33,912 bases of DNA from Halanaerobiales bacterium (lineage in GTDB: Bacteria > Bacillota > Halanaerobiia > Halanaerobiales > DTU029): contig JAKSCG010000176.1 in assembly GCA_022360715.1 (NCBI GenBank), forward strand, positions 1 to 33,912, in the 5' to 3' direction. Made by a program: the position numbers and the translations under genes. Position 1 is the first letter of the stretch. Every line of letters begins with the position of its first letter. Shown piece by piece: positions 16,860 through 23,980 of this stretch. The notes under the pieces are model-generated. The model made no database searches. It was not told where the DNA came from and saw only the letters and a list, made by a program, of their open reading frames with translations.

Positions 16860-16893
16860 CTCGATACCATTTGGTATCGAGTTTTCTTCTTTT
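16860..16893 (+). terminator. Rho-independent terminator after ftsZ
   Basis: A 9-bp perfect stem (16860-16868 with 16873-16881) with loop ATTT is followed by TTTTCTTCTTTT. It closes the division cluster and separates it from the spoIIG genes. Confidence 0.88.
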
Positions 16894-16900
16894 GGGGGTA

Positions 16901-17000
16901 TTTGACAAAAATGCACACCTTCCGGCATAAGCAGGGGATTTCCCTAATTGTTCTTAAACGAGGCGAGAAAACTTCCCGGAATATTTATATTTTTTCGGCA
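16901..17000 (+). promoter_or_regulatory. Candidate spoIIG promoter region with Spo0A-box-like sites
   Basis: A perfect -35 hexamer TTGACA lies at 16902-16907. The seven bases TTTGACA at 16901-16907 and TTCGGCA at 16994-17000 each differ at one base from TTCGACA, the complement of the Spo0A box TGTCGAA. CGGCATA occurs twice (16924-16930 and 16996-17002). In B. subtilis spoIIG is switched on by Spo0A-P from a sigma-A promoter with unusually long spacing. No clear -10 is seen at normal spacing here (CATAAG at 19 bases is the best), so the call is weak. Confidence 0.3.
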
Positions 17001-17033
17001 TATAAATTATAAGGATGGTTGTAGGTGTAAAAA

Positions 17034-17930
17034 ATGATAATCTATCTGGATATTACCTTTTTTAATAATTTGCTGATGACATTAGCAATCATCTGGACTG
17101 TTGGTCATTTGCTCGAATATAAGACTAATTGGCCAAAATTAATCAGCGCTGCCCTGGTCGGTACACTTTATACCTTTATTATTATTTATCTCCAGCAAGC
17201 TTCCTTACTTTCTGCTCTAAAATACTTCTTCCATTTGGTTTTAAATTTTGCTGTTGCTGTAATTATGATTAGAATTGCCTACGGGAAAATGAAAAAAAGG
17301 CGGTTCTGGAAAGGGGTTTTGTATTTATATTTAATCAGCTTTTTAACTATTGGTACGATTCTTTCGATTTACTATATTTACGGTGGGATACCCTTTGCAA
17401 GCAGTCGGGGTTTATTTATTATTTTTGGGTTGTTAATCCTGGCATTGCTCGCCAACTATGGTTGGAGATTAGTCCAGCATTATATTACCCCCGAACAGTT
17501 TTTTTTGCCGGTGGAAATTATACTTAATCATCAGGTGCTGAAACTAACCGGACTGGTCGATACCGGAAATCATTTAACCGACCCTTTAACCAGAGTTCCG
17601 GTGCTCGTATTATATATTAAAGAGATTTTACCAATTCTCCCCCGGGAATTACAGGAAGAACTGAGCACTTTTCAAGGTGATGAATTAAGTTTGATCAATT
17701 TGTTTAACCAATTTGGGTTGGGAAATAGGATGAGAATACTACCATTTTCCGGCCTGGGACAAGAGCATGGGCTTCTGGTTGGTTTAAGACCAGATAAGAT
17801 CAGGGTGTTCTATCATCATAAATTGATTGAAAGCGATAAAATTGTGATCGGTTTAAGTAAGCAGAAGCTTGATCAAGGGGATGACTACCAAATGCTGATT
17901 CATCCCCAAGTGATAAAACTTCAAATGTAG
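17034..17930 (+). CDS. spoIIGA: Pro-sigma-E processing peptidase SpoIIGA
   Basis: A 298-residue membrane aspartyl protease that cuts the pro-sequence from sigma-E in the mother cell after SpoIIR signals from the forespore. Five membrane helices fill about residues 3-145. The inside protease domain carries DTGN at 176-179 in the block LVDTGNHLTDPLTRVPV, the active-site Asp being D176 (known as the catalytic Asp in the family). The ATG at 17034 has GTAGGTG ahead, a moderate site. sigE starts 15 bases after the stop, the standard spoIIGA-sigE order. Confidence 0.96.
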   Translation: MIIYLDITFFNNLLMTLAIIWTVGHLLEYKTNWPKLISAALVGTLYTFIIIYLQQASLLSALKYFFHLVLNFAVAVIMIRIAYGKMKKRRFWKGVLYLYLISFLTIGTILSIYYIYGGIPFASSRGLFIIFGLLILALLANYGWRLVQHYITPEQFFLPVEIILNHQVLKLTGLVDTGNHLTDPLTRVPVLVLYIKEILPILPRELQEELSTFQGDELSLINLFNQFGLGNRMRILPFSGLGQEHGLLVGLRPDKIRVFYHHKLIESDKIVIGLSKQKLDQGDDYQMLIHPQVIKLQM

Positions 17931-17945
17931 AGAGGGGTAGTGCAA

Positions 17946-18683
17946 ATGGTTAAACAATTATATTATTATTGCAAGTTTAAAGTTAAAATGAAGTGGATTA
18001 AATTTTTACAGAGGTTGGGGCTGTATCATTCACCAGTTTATTATCTGGGGAGTAGTGAGACCTTACCTCCCCCTTTGGCTGATGATGAAGAGTATTTTCT
18101 GCTGGAACGATTAGGGACAGGAGATGAAGATGTCAAGCAACTTCTGATTGAACATAATCTAAGACTGGTTGTTTATATAGCGAGGAAGTTTAATAATACC
18201 GGAATTGATATTGAGGACCTGGTTTCGATCGGGACGATTGGATTAATTAAAGCTGTCCGAACTTTTGATGTGGAGAAAAATATTAAATTAGCAACCTATG
18301 CCTCACGTTGTATTGAGAATGAAATATTAATGTTTTTAAGGAAAAATAATAAAAAGCGGACGGAGGTTTCATTTGATGACCCACTGAATATTGACTGGGA
18401 TGGCAATGAATTAAAGCTTTCCGATATTATGGGAACAGAACGTGATATCATTTACCGGAATATTGAAGAAGAGATTGACCGGGATTTATTGAAAGTGGCG
18501 ATGCGAACACTGACCGGCCGCGAAAGGAAAATATTGATTTTAAGGTTTGGCTTAGTAAATTCCGGTAAAACCAAAACCCAAAAAGATGTCGCCGATATCC
18601 TTGGTATTTCCCAATCATATATTTCCCGCCTGGAAAAGAGAATTATCAGGAAACTAAAAAGAGAAGTAGCCAGGATGATCTAA
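17946..18683 (+). CDS. sigE: RNA polymerase sporulation sigma factor SigE (pro-sigma-E)
   Basis: A sigma-70 family factor that directs early mother-cell genes after processing. The first 30 or so residues form the amphipathic pro-sequence, followed by the conserved cleavage neighbourhood [16 protein letters not shown]. Region 2 is recognisable by [12 protein letters not shown] and the -10-reading block [15 protein letters not shown], and region 4 by [22 protein letters not shown]. The frame is open from GTG 17940, but GAGAGGGG at 17930-17937 spaces best to ATG 17946 (245 aa). A strong terminator ends the spoIIGA-sigE unit. Confidence 0.97.
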   Translation: MVKQLYYYCKFKVKMKWIKFLQRLGLYHSPVYYLGSSETLPPPLADDEEYFLLERLGTGDEDVKQLLIEHNLRLVVYIARKFNNTGIDIEDLVSIGTIGLIKAVRTFDVEKNIKLATYASRCIENEILMFLRKNNKKRTEVSFDDPLNIDWDGNELKLSDIMGTERDIIYRNIEEEIDRDLLKVAMRTLTGRERKILILRFGLVNSGKTKTQKDVADILGISQSYISRLEKRIIRKLKREVARMI

Positions 18684-18715
18684 TAAGAGTTTTTTAAATC
18701 ATGCTTTGATTCTTA

Positions 18716-18753
18716 AACGGTGGCTGTCGATGACAGCCACCGTTTTTTCTTTT
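18716..18753 (+). terminator. Rho-independent terminator after sigE
   Basis: A 13-bp perfect stem (18716-18728 with 18732-18744) with a three-base loop GAT is followed by TTTTTTCTTTT. It is the longest hairpin in the window and cuts spoIIGA-sigE off from sigG, so sigG needs its own promoter. Confidence 0.95.
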
Positions 18754-18766
18754 CCTGTTATTACAT

Positions 18767-18794
18767 GTATAAATAAAACGCTGCGGGTAATAAT
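18767..18794 (+). promoter_or_regulatory. Candidate sigma-F promoter for sigG-spoIIR
   Basis: GTATA at 18767-18771, a 14-base spacer and GGTAATAAT at 18786-18794 fit the sigma-F pattern GYWTA and GGnnAnAnT, with spacing one base shorter than usual. In B. subtilis both sigG and spoIIR are transcribed by sigma-F holoenzyme. A perfect TATAAT at 18833-18838 nearer the gene, with a weak TGGAGA 17 bases upstream, could be a second, sigma-A-type start. Confidence 0.5.
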
Positions 18795-18855
18795 GTTAAT
18801 GGAACAAAATGGAGAACAACATAAGAAATGTATATAATTTAGGGGGATTATGCTA

Positions 18856-19638
18856 ATGGGAAATAAGGTAGAGATCAGCGGTGTTAATACTTCAGAGTTG
18901 CCTGTTTTGTCAAACAAGGAGATGCGGGTATTATTTAAGCAGATGCAACAAGGTGATCAAGTTGCCAGAAATAAGATTGTAAACGGCAATCTGCGCTTAG
19001 TCTTAAGTGTGATCCAACGCTTCAACAACCGGGGCGAAAACGTTGATGATCTATTTCAGGTTGGTTGTATTGGTTTAATGAAAGCGATCGATAATTTTGA
19101 TCTGACTAAGAATGTTCGTTTCTCTACCTATGCCGTTCCGATGATCATTGGCGAAATCAGACGCTACCTCCGTGATAACAACCCGATCCGGGTTAGTCGT
19201 TCCTTGCGGGATACGGCTTACAAAGCTTTACAAATGAAAGAGGCTTTAAAAAATCGAAATGCCGAAGAACCTTCTCTAAATGATATTGCCAAAGGATTAG
19301 GTATTTCCAGGGCAGAGATCATTTTTGCCCTGGATGCTATTCAAGATCCGATCTCATTATTTGAACCAATCTTCCATGATGGAGGGGATCCGATTTTTGT
19401 AATGGATCAAATCAGTGACCAGAAATCAGAAGATGAAAGTTGGTTGGAAGGGATTGCTGTCCGGGAAGCCTTGCGGCGGTTAAATCAGCGCGAAAAATTA
19501 ATCCTTTCTTATCGTTTTTATGAAGGCAAAACACAGATGGAAGTAGCCGATGAAATCGGGATCTCACAGGCCCAGGTTTCCCGATTGGAAAAAGCGGCAT
19601 TAAAACGCCTGAAAAGGCATGTTAAGGAGGAGAAATAA
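18856..19638 (+). CDS. sigG: RNA polymerase forespore sigma factor SigG
   Basis: The late forespore sigma factor. NKVEISGVNTSELPVL at the N-terminus, LRLVLSVIQRFNNRG, DDLFQVGCIGLMKAIDNFD, STYAVPMIIGEIRRYLRD and the region 4 block GKTQMEVADEIGISQAQVSRLEKAA closely follow B. subtilis sigma-G. ATG 18856 (260 aa) is preferred over ATG 18850, because AGGGGG at 18841-18846 sits 9 bases ahead and the family begins near here. spoIIR starts one base after the stop, so the two share an mRNA. Confidence 0.97.
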   Translation: MGNKVEISGVNTSELPVLSNKEMRVLFKQMQQGDQVARNKIVNGNLRLVLSVIQRFNNRGENVDDLFQVGCIGLMKAIDNFDLTKNVRFSTYAVPMIIGEIRRYLRDNNPIRVSRSLRDTAYKALQMKEALKNRNAEEPSLNDIAKGLGISRAEIIFALDAIQDPISLFEPIFHDGGDPIFVMDQISDQKSEDESWLEGIAVREALRRLNQREKLILSYRFYEGKTQMEVADEIGISQAQVSRLEKAALKRLKRHVKEEK

Positions 19639-19639
19639 A

Positions 19640-20275
19640 GTGAAGTATCTGAGGGTTTTACTGGTTTTAATCCTGGTCGCAATTATTTTTATTAATATTA
19701 ATGTCAATAGTGCCTTTGTTTTGAAAAATACCCCGGCCCATACTAATGCCTATAATAACCATAATTTGATTCGGCTACATGTCGTAGCCCATAGTAATTC
19801 ACCTTTTGATCAATATGTTAAAAGGAGAGTTAGAGATGAAGTGCTCAACTATATGCTCCACTCTTCCGGCTTAAATGACGGTAAATTTGAGTTAGCAGAA
19901 CTGGAGGGATTTCTAAATAATTACCTGCAACAGGAAAAAAATAATTATCGGGTAAAAGTTGATTTTGGTCACTATTTTTTCCCCCGCCGCACTTACGAGC
20001 TAGATACTTTACCTCCGGGCGAGTATAAGGCCTTAAGAGTTTTACTTGGTAGTGGACAGGGCTCTAATTGGTGGTGTGTATTACTGCCCCCGCTCTGTAT
20101 TGAAGATGACCGGATCGCCGTTGAATTAGGCAATCAGATTACAATCGCTCAACAATTAGAGGGGGAGAGGCCGGAATACCGGTTTAAGATAATTGAATTA
20201 TTGAAGCAGCAAGGATTAAGAGATCAGACCTGGCTCCAGGCCCTGCTCAAAAAACTGGATTTTTTATTAAATTAA
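19640..20275 (+). CDS. spoIIR: SpoIIR, secreted forespore signal for sigma-E activation
   Basis: A 211-residue exported protein. An N-terminal hydrophobic segment (about residues 4-22) serves as signal peptide. The conserved NLIRLHVVAHSNSPFDQYVKRR block and a Cys-containing WWCVLLPPLC motif mark SpoIIR. It is made in the forespore under sigma-F in B. subtilis, crosses the septal membrane and activates SpoIIGA. The GTG at 19640 has AAGGAGGAG ahead, and the frame is open further upstream to ATG 19619 inside sigG without a ribosome binding site. In B. subtilis spoIIR is far from sigG; here they form one unit. Confidence 0.93.
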   Translation: MKYLRVLLVLILVAIIFININVNSAFVLKNTPAHTNAYNNHNLIRLHVVAHSNSPFDQYVKRRVRDEVLNYMLHSSGLNDGKFELAELEGFLNNYLQQEKNNYRVKVDFGHYFFPRRTYELDTLPPGEYKALRVLLGSGQGSNWWCVLLPPLCIEDDRIAVELGNQITIAQQLEGERPEYRFKIIELLKQQGLRDQTWLQALLKKLDFLLN

Positions 20276-20291
20276 GCAGGATCTTAAAAGC

Positions 20292-20322
20292 AAGGGGGGA
20301 TTGGATGACAATCTCCCCTTTT
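20292..20322 (+). terminator. Rho-independent terminator after spoIIR
   Basis: The stem GGGGGATTG (20294-20302) pairs with CAATC-T-CCCC (20308-20317), with one bulged T and loop GATGA, and two flanking A-T pairs extend it. Five T follow at 20318-20322. Confidence 0.75.
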
Positions 20323-20325
20323 TCA

Positions 20326-20351
20326 CATATCCAGAACCTTTTACATATAAT
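20326..20351 (+). promoter_or_regulatory. Candidate sigma-E (or sigma-A) promoter of the YlmC/YmxH gene
   Basis: CATATAAT at 20344-20351 matches the sigma-E -10 CATACAmT at seven of eight positions, and ATATC at 20326-20330 resembles the -35 core ATATT at a 13-base distance. Read as sigma-A, TATAAT (20346-20351) is perfect, but its -35 (TTCACA) is 19 bases away. Either reading is possible; the downstream family is sporulation-linked. Confidence 0.4.
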
Positions 20352-20381
20352 GTTGTTGAGACTAACTGAGGAGGGTTGATC

Positions 20382-20633
20382 TTGTTAAAGAATTCGGAAT
20401 TAAGGATGAAGGACGTTATTGATCTTAAACGAGGTAAAAAACTGGGTTTTATTGATGATGTCGATATTGATCTGGCCGAAGGGAGAGTAAAAGCTTTTAT
20501 TATCCCGGCCCACAGTAATAAAGTGTTTAGTTTTTTTTCTAAAAAGCATGATTTAGTGATCGGCTGGGATGAAATCAAAAAAATTGGTGAAGATGTAATC
20601 CTGGTTGAAATAAAAGGAGAGATGCAAGTTTAA
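20382..20633 (+). CDS. YlmC/YmxH family PRC-barrel sporulation protein
   Basis: An 83-residue protein made of one PRC-barrel-like fold: SELRMKDVIDLKRGKKLGFIDDVDIDLAEGRVKAFIIP, followed by a short second half ending in EIKGEMQV. This is the pattern of the YlmC/YmxH family, small cytoplasmic proteins common in endospore formers whose biochemical role is not known. The TTG at 20382 has GAGGAGGG 6 bases ahead. The frame is open two codons further upstream to TTG 20376, which would abut the ribosome binding site and is unlikely. A terminator lies upstream and a separate promoter downstream, so it may be a single-gene unit. Confidence 0.85.
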   Translation: MLKNSELRMKDVIDLKRGKKLGFIDDVDIDLAEGRVKAFIIPAHSNKVFSFFSKKHDLVIGWDEIKKIGEDVILVEIKGEMQV

Positions 20634-20657
20634 AAAATAACATATATATGATATACT
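20629..20657 (+). promoter_or_regulatory. Candidate extended -10 promoter of nrdR and following genes
   Basis: TTTAAA at 20629-20634, a 17-base spacer and TATACT at 20652-20657, with TG at 20649-20650 placed as in extended -10 promoters. The -35 overlaps the stop codon of the preceding gene. It would give a leader of about 28 bases to nrdR. Confidence 0.5.
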
Positions 20658-20691
20658 ATTGACAGTAGCATATTTAAAGGAGGTTCCCTTA

Positions 20692-21150
20692 ATGAAATGC
20701 CCTTTCTGTGAACACCAGGAAAGCAAGGTTATTGATTCCCGTTATACTGAAGGGCATACCTGTATACGCCGCCGCAGGGAGTGTCTGGAATGTGGGGAGA
20801 GGTTTACCACTTATGAACGGAAAGAAGATATTCCGTTAATGGTTATTAAAAAAAATGGTCAACGGGAGTTATTTGAGCGGAGCAAGCTGATGCGCGGGCT
20901 GTTAAAAGCCTGTGAAAAGCGCCCGATTTCTCAGGACAAGTTAGACCAAATGGTAGCCGGGATTGAGAGTGAACTCAGGAACCAGATGAAGCAAGAGGTT
21001 AATAGTTCTGAAATAGGGGAACTGGTAATGACAGAACTGAAAGCGCTTGATGAAGTTGCTTTTGTTCGATTTGCATCGGTTTACCGTCAGTTTAAAGATG
21101 TAAATAAATTCAAACAGGAGTTAGAGCGCTTACTTGAGGAGGATCAATAG
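20692..21150 (+). CDS. nrdR: Transcriptional repressor NrdR
   Basis: A 152-residue repressor of ribonucleotide reductase genes that senses ATP/dATP. Four Cys (C3, C6, C31, C34) form the zinc ribbon with the basic [12 protein letters not shown] block. An ATP-cone domain spans about 49-139, beginning [17 protein letters not shown]. The ATG at 20692 has AAAGGAGGT 7 bases ahead. The frame stays open upstream to TTG 20659, which would put 11 residues before the universal MKCPFC start and is rejected. The stop overlaps the next start by one base. Confidence 0.97.
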   Translation: MKCPFCEHQESKVIDSRYTEGHTCIRRRRECLECGERFTTYERKEDIPLMVIKKNGQRELFERSKLMRGLLKACEKRPISQDKLDQMVAGIESELRNQMKQEVNSSEIGELVMTELKALDEVAFVRFASVYRQFKDVNKFKQELERLLEEDQ

Positions 21151-21956
21151 TGTTTTACTGGAAAAATACCGGTGACCTTAAATACCTCGCGATTGAAGAA
21201 TTCAACTCGGTTGGTGTTAAGGCTTTTTTTACATCCCGTTTGGGGGGGATTAGTACAGGTAGTTACGGTCAACTCAACCTGGGTCTTCATACCGGGGATC
21301 AACGGGAAGCGGTATTGACCAATCGTCGCCTTATTGCGGAAGCGCTCGGTTATGATTACCGGGATTTGGTTGCCGGTGAACAGATTCATTCCAATCGAAT
21401 CGCTCAGGTTAATCGGGAAGACCGGGGCCGAGGTGCTTTAAGCCATCAAGACAGTATTCCGGGGGTTGATGGCTTGATTACTTGCCAAAAGAACCTGCCG
21501 TTGTTTTCTTTTTACGCCGATTGTGTTCCGGTTTTGCTGGCTGATCCGCTAAAAGGGGTGGTGGGGCTGGTGCATGCCGGCTGGAAGGGAACTTTACAGC
21601 GGATTGTCGAAAAGGCCTTGCGTCAGATGGAGGAGATTTATCACTGTTCTCCCCGGGACGTTATCGCCGCAATCGGGCCGGCAATTTCCGGTGATCACTA
21701 TCAAGTAGATCAGCGGGTAATCACCCAATTCCGTTCATCATTTCAAAACTGGCGAGAATTTTCCAGTGGTGACGGAAAGGAGAATTATCGGCTGAACTTA
21801 CCACGGGCTAACCAATTGCAGCTGCTGGCAATGGGGATACCTTTAAGTCAGATTATTATGAGTGATCTCTGTACTTACCGGGATAATCATTCCTTTTTTT
21901 CTTACCGGAGAGATGGGGGGATAACCGGTAGGATGGCAAGTATTATCAGCATTTAA
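21150..21956 (+). CDS. pgeF: Peptidoglycan editing factor PgeF (YfiH/YlmD family)
   Basis: A 268-residue protein of the multicopper polyphenol oxidase-like (DUF152) family. The metal-site blocks are seen: EQIHSN, SFYADCVPVLLADP and GLVHAGWKGT. E. coli PgeF removes wrongly placed L-Ser from muropeptide precursors. Older names are laccase-like or purine nucleoside phosphorylase-like, and the true substrate in this group is not certain. The GTG at 21150 overlaps the nrdR stop, with GAGGAGGATC ahead. In B. subtilis the orthologue ylmD heads the same run towards divIVA. Confidence 0.92.
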   Translation: MFYWKNTGDLKYLAIEEFNSVGVKAFFTSRLGGISTGSYGQLNLGLHTGDQREAVLTNRRLIAEALGYDYRDLVAGEQIHSNRIAQVNREDRGRGALSHQDSIPGVDGLITCQKNLPLFSFYADCVPVLLADPLKGVVGLVHAGWKGTLQRIVEKALRQMEEIYHCSPRDVIAAIGPAISGDHYQVDQRVITQFRSSFQNWREFSSGDGKENYRLNLPRANQLQLLAMGIPLSQIIMSDLCTYRDNHSFFSYRRDGGITGRMASIISI

Positions 21957-22005
21957 AAGGAGTATCGGCTTGGAGCGAGAATATTTATATAGGTGAGGTT
22001 AATTA

Positions 22006-22938
22006 ATGGTTGATCATAATTATTACTTTTCGAGCAAGCAATACAAGCGCAGGGGTTATCGCCATAAAGTTCCGCTATTACTGATTAGTTTGGCCCTGAT
22101 CTTGGTCCTGCTTTTACTGTATTACCGCTTCTTTTTTAATAATGCTAATATTATTCTGGCCCACTATGCCCAGGTAATTGACGGATTTGAAGCCAAAGGT
22201 CTGGTGATTAGAGAAGAGAGGGTGAGGTATTCTCCTTATTCCGGATATATTGTCTTGAGAAAAAAGGAGGGGGAGCGGGTTGACTATGGGAATGAGGTTA
22301 TTAGAATTGATGATCAGCATTTATATAATTATCGACCAGGGTTAATTAGCTACTCCAGTGACGGTTTAGAAGAAGTATTGCGGCCGGATCGGCTAGCCGA
22401 GATGACGATTAAAGATTTTAGGCAGGCCCGCCGGGATTTTAACCAACTGGTCAATGGCAATTATCTAAAAAAAGGACAGGCCGCTTTCCGGATTATTGAT
22501 AACAATCAGATGTATGTGGTTATTAAAACAGAGGCCATTGAAGTCGAACGGTATCGGATTAATGAGACTGTTTTTTTCCAGTCTGACCAATATGATTATG
22601 GTTTGATTGACGGTCGGGTCGCTCATAAAATTGTTTCCGGTGAACAAGGCTTAATTATTGTGGCCTTAAATCTGTTTGTTAAGGAGTGGCTTAACCTGCG
22701 CTGGTTGGACTTAAAGTTTATTAAAAATATTTACCGGGGGATTGTTATCCCGCGCAAGGCGATCTTTACCCAACCGGAAGGGGAAGGTGTCTTGATTTAT
22801 CAACCTGATGGAACTTATTCTTTTAGAGAGATCCGGATTGTCAATGGAAATGCCGATGAAGTGGTGGTAAATGGCGTAGAAGTAGGCGAGAGTGTAATTG
22901 AAAATCCGGCTGCTGTTAATTTCGGGAGAGAGGGGTAG
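22006..22938 (+). CDS. HlyD-like membrane-anchored protein
   Basis: A 310-residue protein: a basic N-terminal tail with YKRRGYRHK, one membrane helix at about 24-44, then an outside domain with beta-rich segments of HlyD/membrane-fusion type (YSPYSGYIVLRKKEGERVDYGNE resembles a lipoyl-like half). The C-terminal part ends with IPRKAIFTQPEGEGVLIY, as in adaptor barrels. No exporter ATPase or permease lies next to it, so a role as an efflux adaptor is unproven; it may act in the wall or at the septum. The ATG at 22006 has AGGTGAGG ahead. Such genes occur beside yggS in several clostridia, to my knowledge without a defined function. Confidence 0.7.
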   Translation: MVDHNYYFSSKQYKRRGYRHKVPLLLISLALILVLLLLYYRFFFNNANIILAHYAQVIDGFEAKGLVIREERVRYSPYSGYIVLRKKEGERVDYGNEVIRIDDQHLYNYRPGLISYSSDGLEEVLRPDRLAEMTIKDFRQARRDFNQLVNGNYLKKGQAAFRIIDNNQMYVVIKTEAIEVERYRINETVFFQSDQYDYGLIDGRVAHKIVSGEQGLIIVALNLFVKEWLNLRWLDLKFIKNIYRGIVIPRKAIFTQPEGEGVLIYQPDGTYSFREIRIVNGNADEVVVNGVEVGESVIENPAAVNFGREG

Positions 22939-22940
22939 TG

Positions 22941-23621
22941 ATGGCGGGAGATAAACTAAGCAAAAACCTAGAAGAGATTAGAGCAAGAATTAAACATGTT
23001 GCTGAACGGAGTGGACGGAAACAGGAAGAAATTGAGCTGATTGCCGTTAGTAAGAATCATCCAGTTGCAATGATTGAATTTTTCCGGAAAAAGGGAATTA
23101 ATTTCTTTGGAGAAAACCGGGTACAGGATCTGCTGGAAAAAGACGGACAATTAGCTGGAGTTAATTGGCATTTTATTGGTCATTTGCAGCGGAACAAGGT
23201 AAAACAGCTTTTGAGATTGGAAAATTGCCGGATGATTCATTCGCTGGATACTTTGCGGCTGGCCCGGGAGATTGATCAACGGGCTGAACAGTATAATAAG
23301 ATTATCCCGGTCTTGATCGAGGTCAATGTAGCTGGTGATCTAAATAAATTCGGTTTGGCGCCGAACGATGTTTTTGATTTTGTCCAATTGCTTCAACAAT
23401 TTAAGAACATTGAGCTGAAGGGTTTAATGACTATTGCCCCTTATGTTGCCGATCCGGAAAAAGTAAGACCATTTTTTCAGAGACTATCATTACTGCGGGA
23501 GCAATTATGGGCTAAAGGCTATCATTTTAAGGAATTATCAATGGGGATGACCAATGATTACGAAGTAGCGATTGAGGAAGGTTCGACCATGATCAGAATT
23601 GGTAGTGGCTTATTTGAATAA
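22941..23621 (+). CDS. YggS family pyridoxal phosphate homeostasis protein (YlmE)
   Basis: A 226-residue PLP-binding TIM-barrel protein. K38 in ELIAVSKNHP binds PLP. FGENRVQD, WHFIGHLQRNK and the C-terminal SMGMTNDYEVAIEEGSTMIRIGS are family hallmarks. It helps balance PLP and amino acid pools and has no known catalytic turnover. ATG 22941 follows GGGAGAGAGGGG with good spacing; the GTG just before it overlaps the previous stop. In B. subtilis this gene is ylmE and is followed by sepF, which is missing here. Confidence 0.94.
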   Translation: MAGDKLSKNLEEIRARIKHVAERSGRKQEEIELIAVSKNHPVAMIEFFRKKGINFFGENRVQDLLEKDGQLAGVNWHFIGHLQRNKVKQLLRLENCRMIHSLDTLRLAREIDQRAEQYNKIIPVLIEVNVAGDLNKFGLAPNDVFDFVQLLQQFKNIELKGLMTIAPYVADPEKVRPFFQRLSLLREQLWAKGYHFKELSMGMTNDYEVAIEEGSTMIRIGSGLFE

Positions 23622-23668
23622 GGAAATGATGATTGTTGTTTAGTGATAAACAGGAGGTGTTTGCAGAA

Positions 23669-23962
23669 TTGCGTTCGTTAATCTATCTAATCAATACTGT
23701 TTTTCGGATTTACTATATTATATTGCTCGCCAGGGTCTTGCTCTCCTGGATTAGACCGAATATTGTCGATCCTAATTGGCGACAGGTGCTCAAGATTATA
23801 TATGATGCCACCGAACCGGTGTTAGGACCGATCCGGAGACTATTACCAATGAGAAGTATTGGTATTGACTTTTCACCGGTGATTGCCTTTCTCATCTTAA
23901 ATTTTTTGCAGAGTTTTATCATTAAATTATTAATTAATCTGAATATGGACTTGGGCTTTTAA
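23669..23962 (+). CDS. YggT family membrane protein (YlmG)
   Basis: A small membrane protein with two hydrophobic segments (about residues 2-24 and 66-92 from this start) joined by a loop with LLSWIRPNIVDPNWRQ and DATEPVLGPIRRLLP, the YggT signature. It has been linked to division-site or nucleoid placement in plastids and bacteria, but the mechanism is not known. The frame is open from TTG 23633 (109 aa, weak AAGGA ahead). TTG 23669 (97 aa) has GGAGGTG 9 bases ahead and gives the usual short family N-terminus, so I prefer it. Confidence 0.85.
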   Translation: MRSLIYLINTVFRIYYIILLARVLLSWIRPNIVDPNWRQVLKIIYDATEPVLGPIRRLLPMRSIGIDFSPVIAFLILNFLQSFIIKLLINLNMDLGF

Positions 23963-23980
23963 AGGAGTGGATCGTTTTAA

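Noticed and set aside
16695..17012. 105-codon frame overlapping the end of ftsZ
   Set aside because: Its first half is an out-of-frame shadow of ftsZ across the linker and terminator. Only the last 33 codons are kept as a weak observation.
19619..19639. ATG for spoIIR inside the end of sigG
   Set aside because: The strong AAGGAGGAG lies after this ATG and is spaced for GTG 19640, and the signal peptide is complete from there.
20659..20691. Longer nrdR start and a TTGACA -35 at 20659
   Set aside because: NrdR begins with MKCPFC almost everywhere and AAAGGAGGT fits ATG 20692. A -10 at normal distance from TTGACA would fall on that ribosome binding site.
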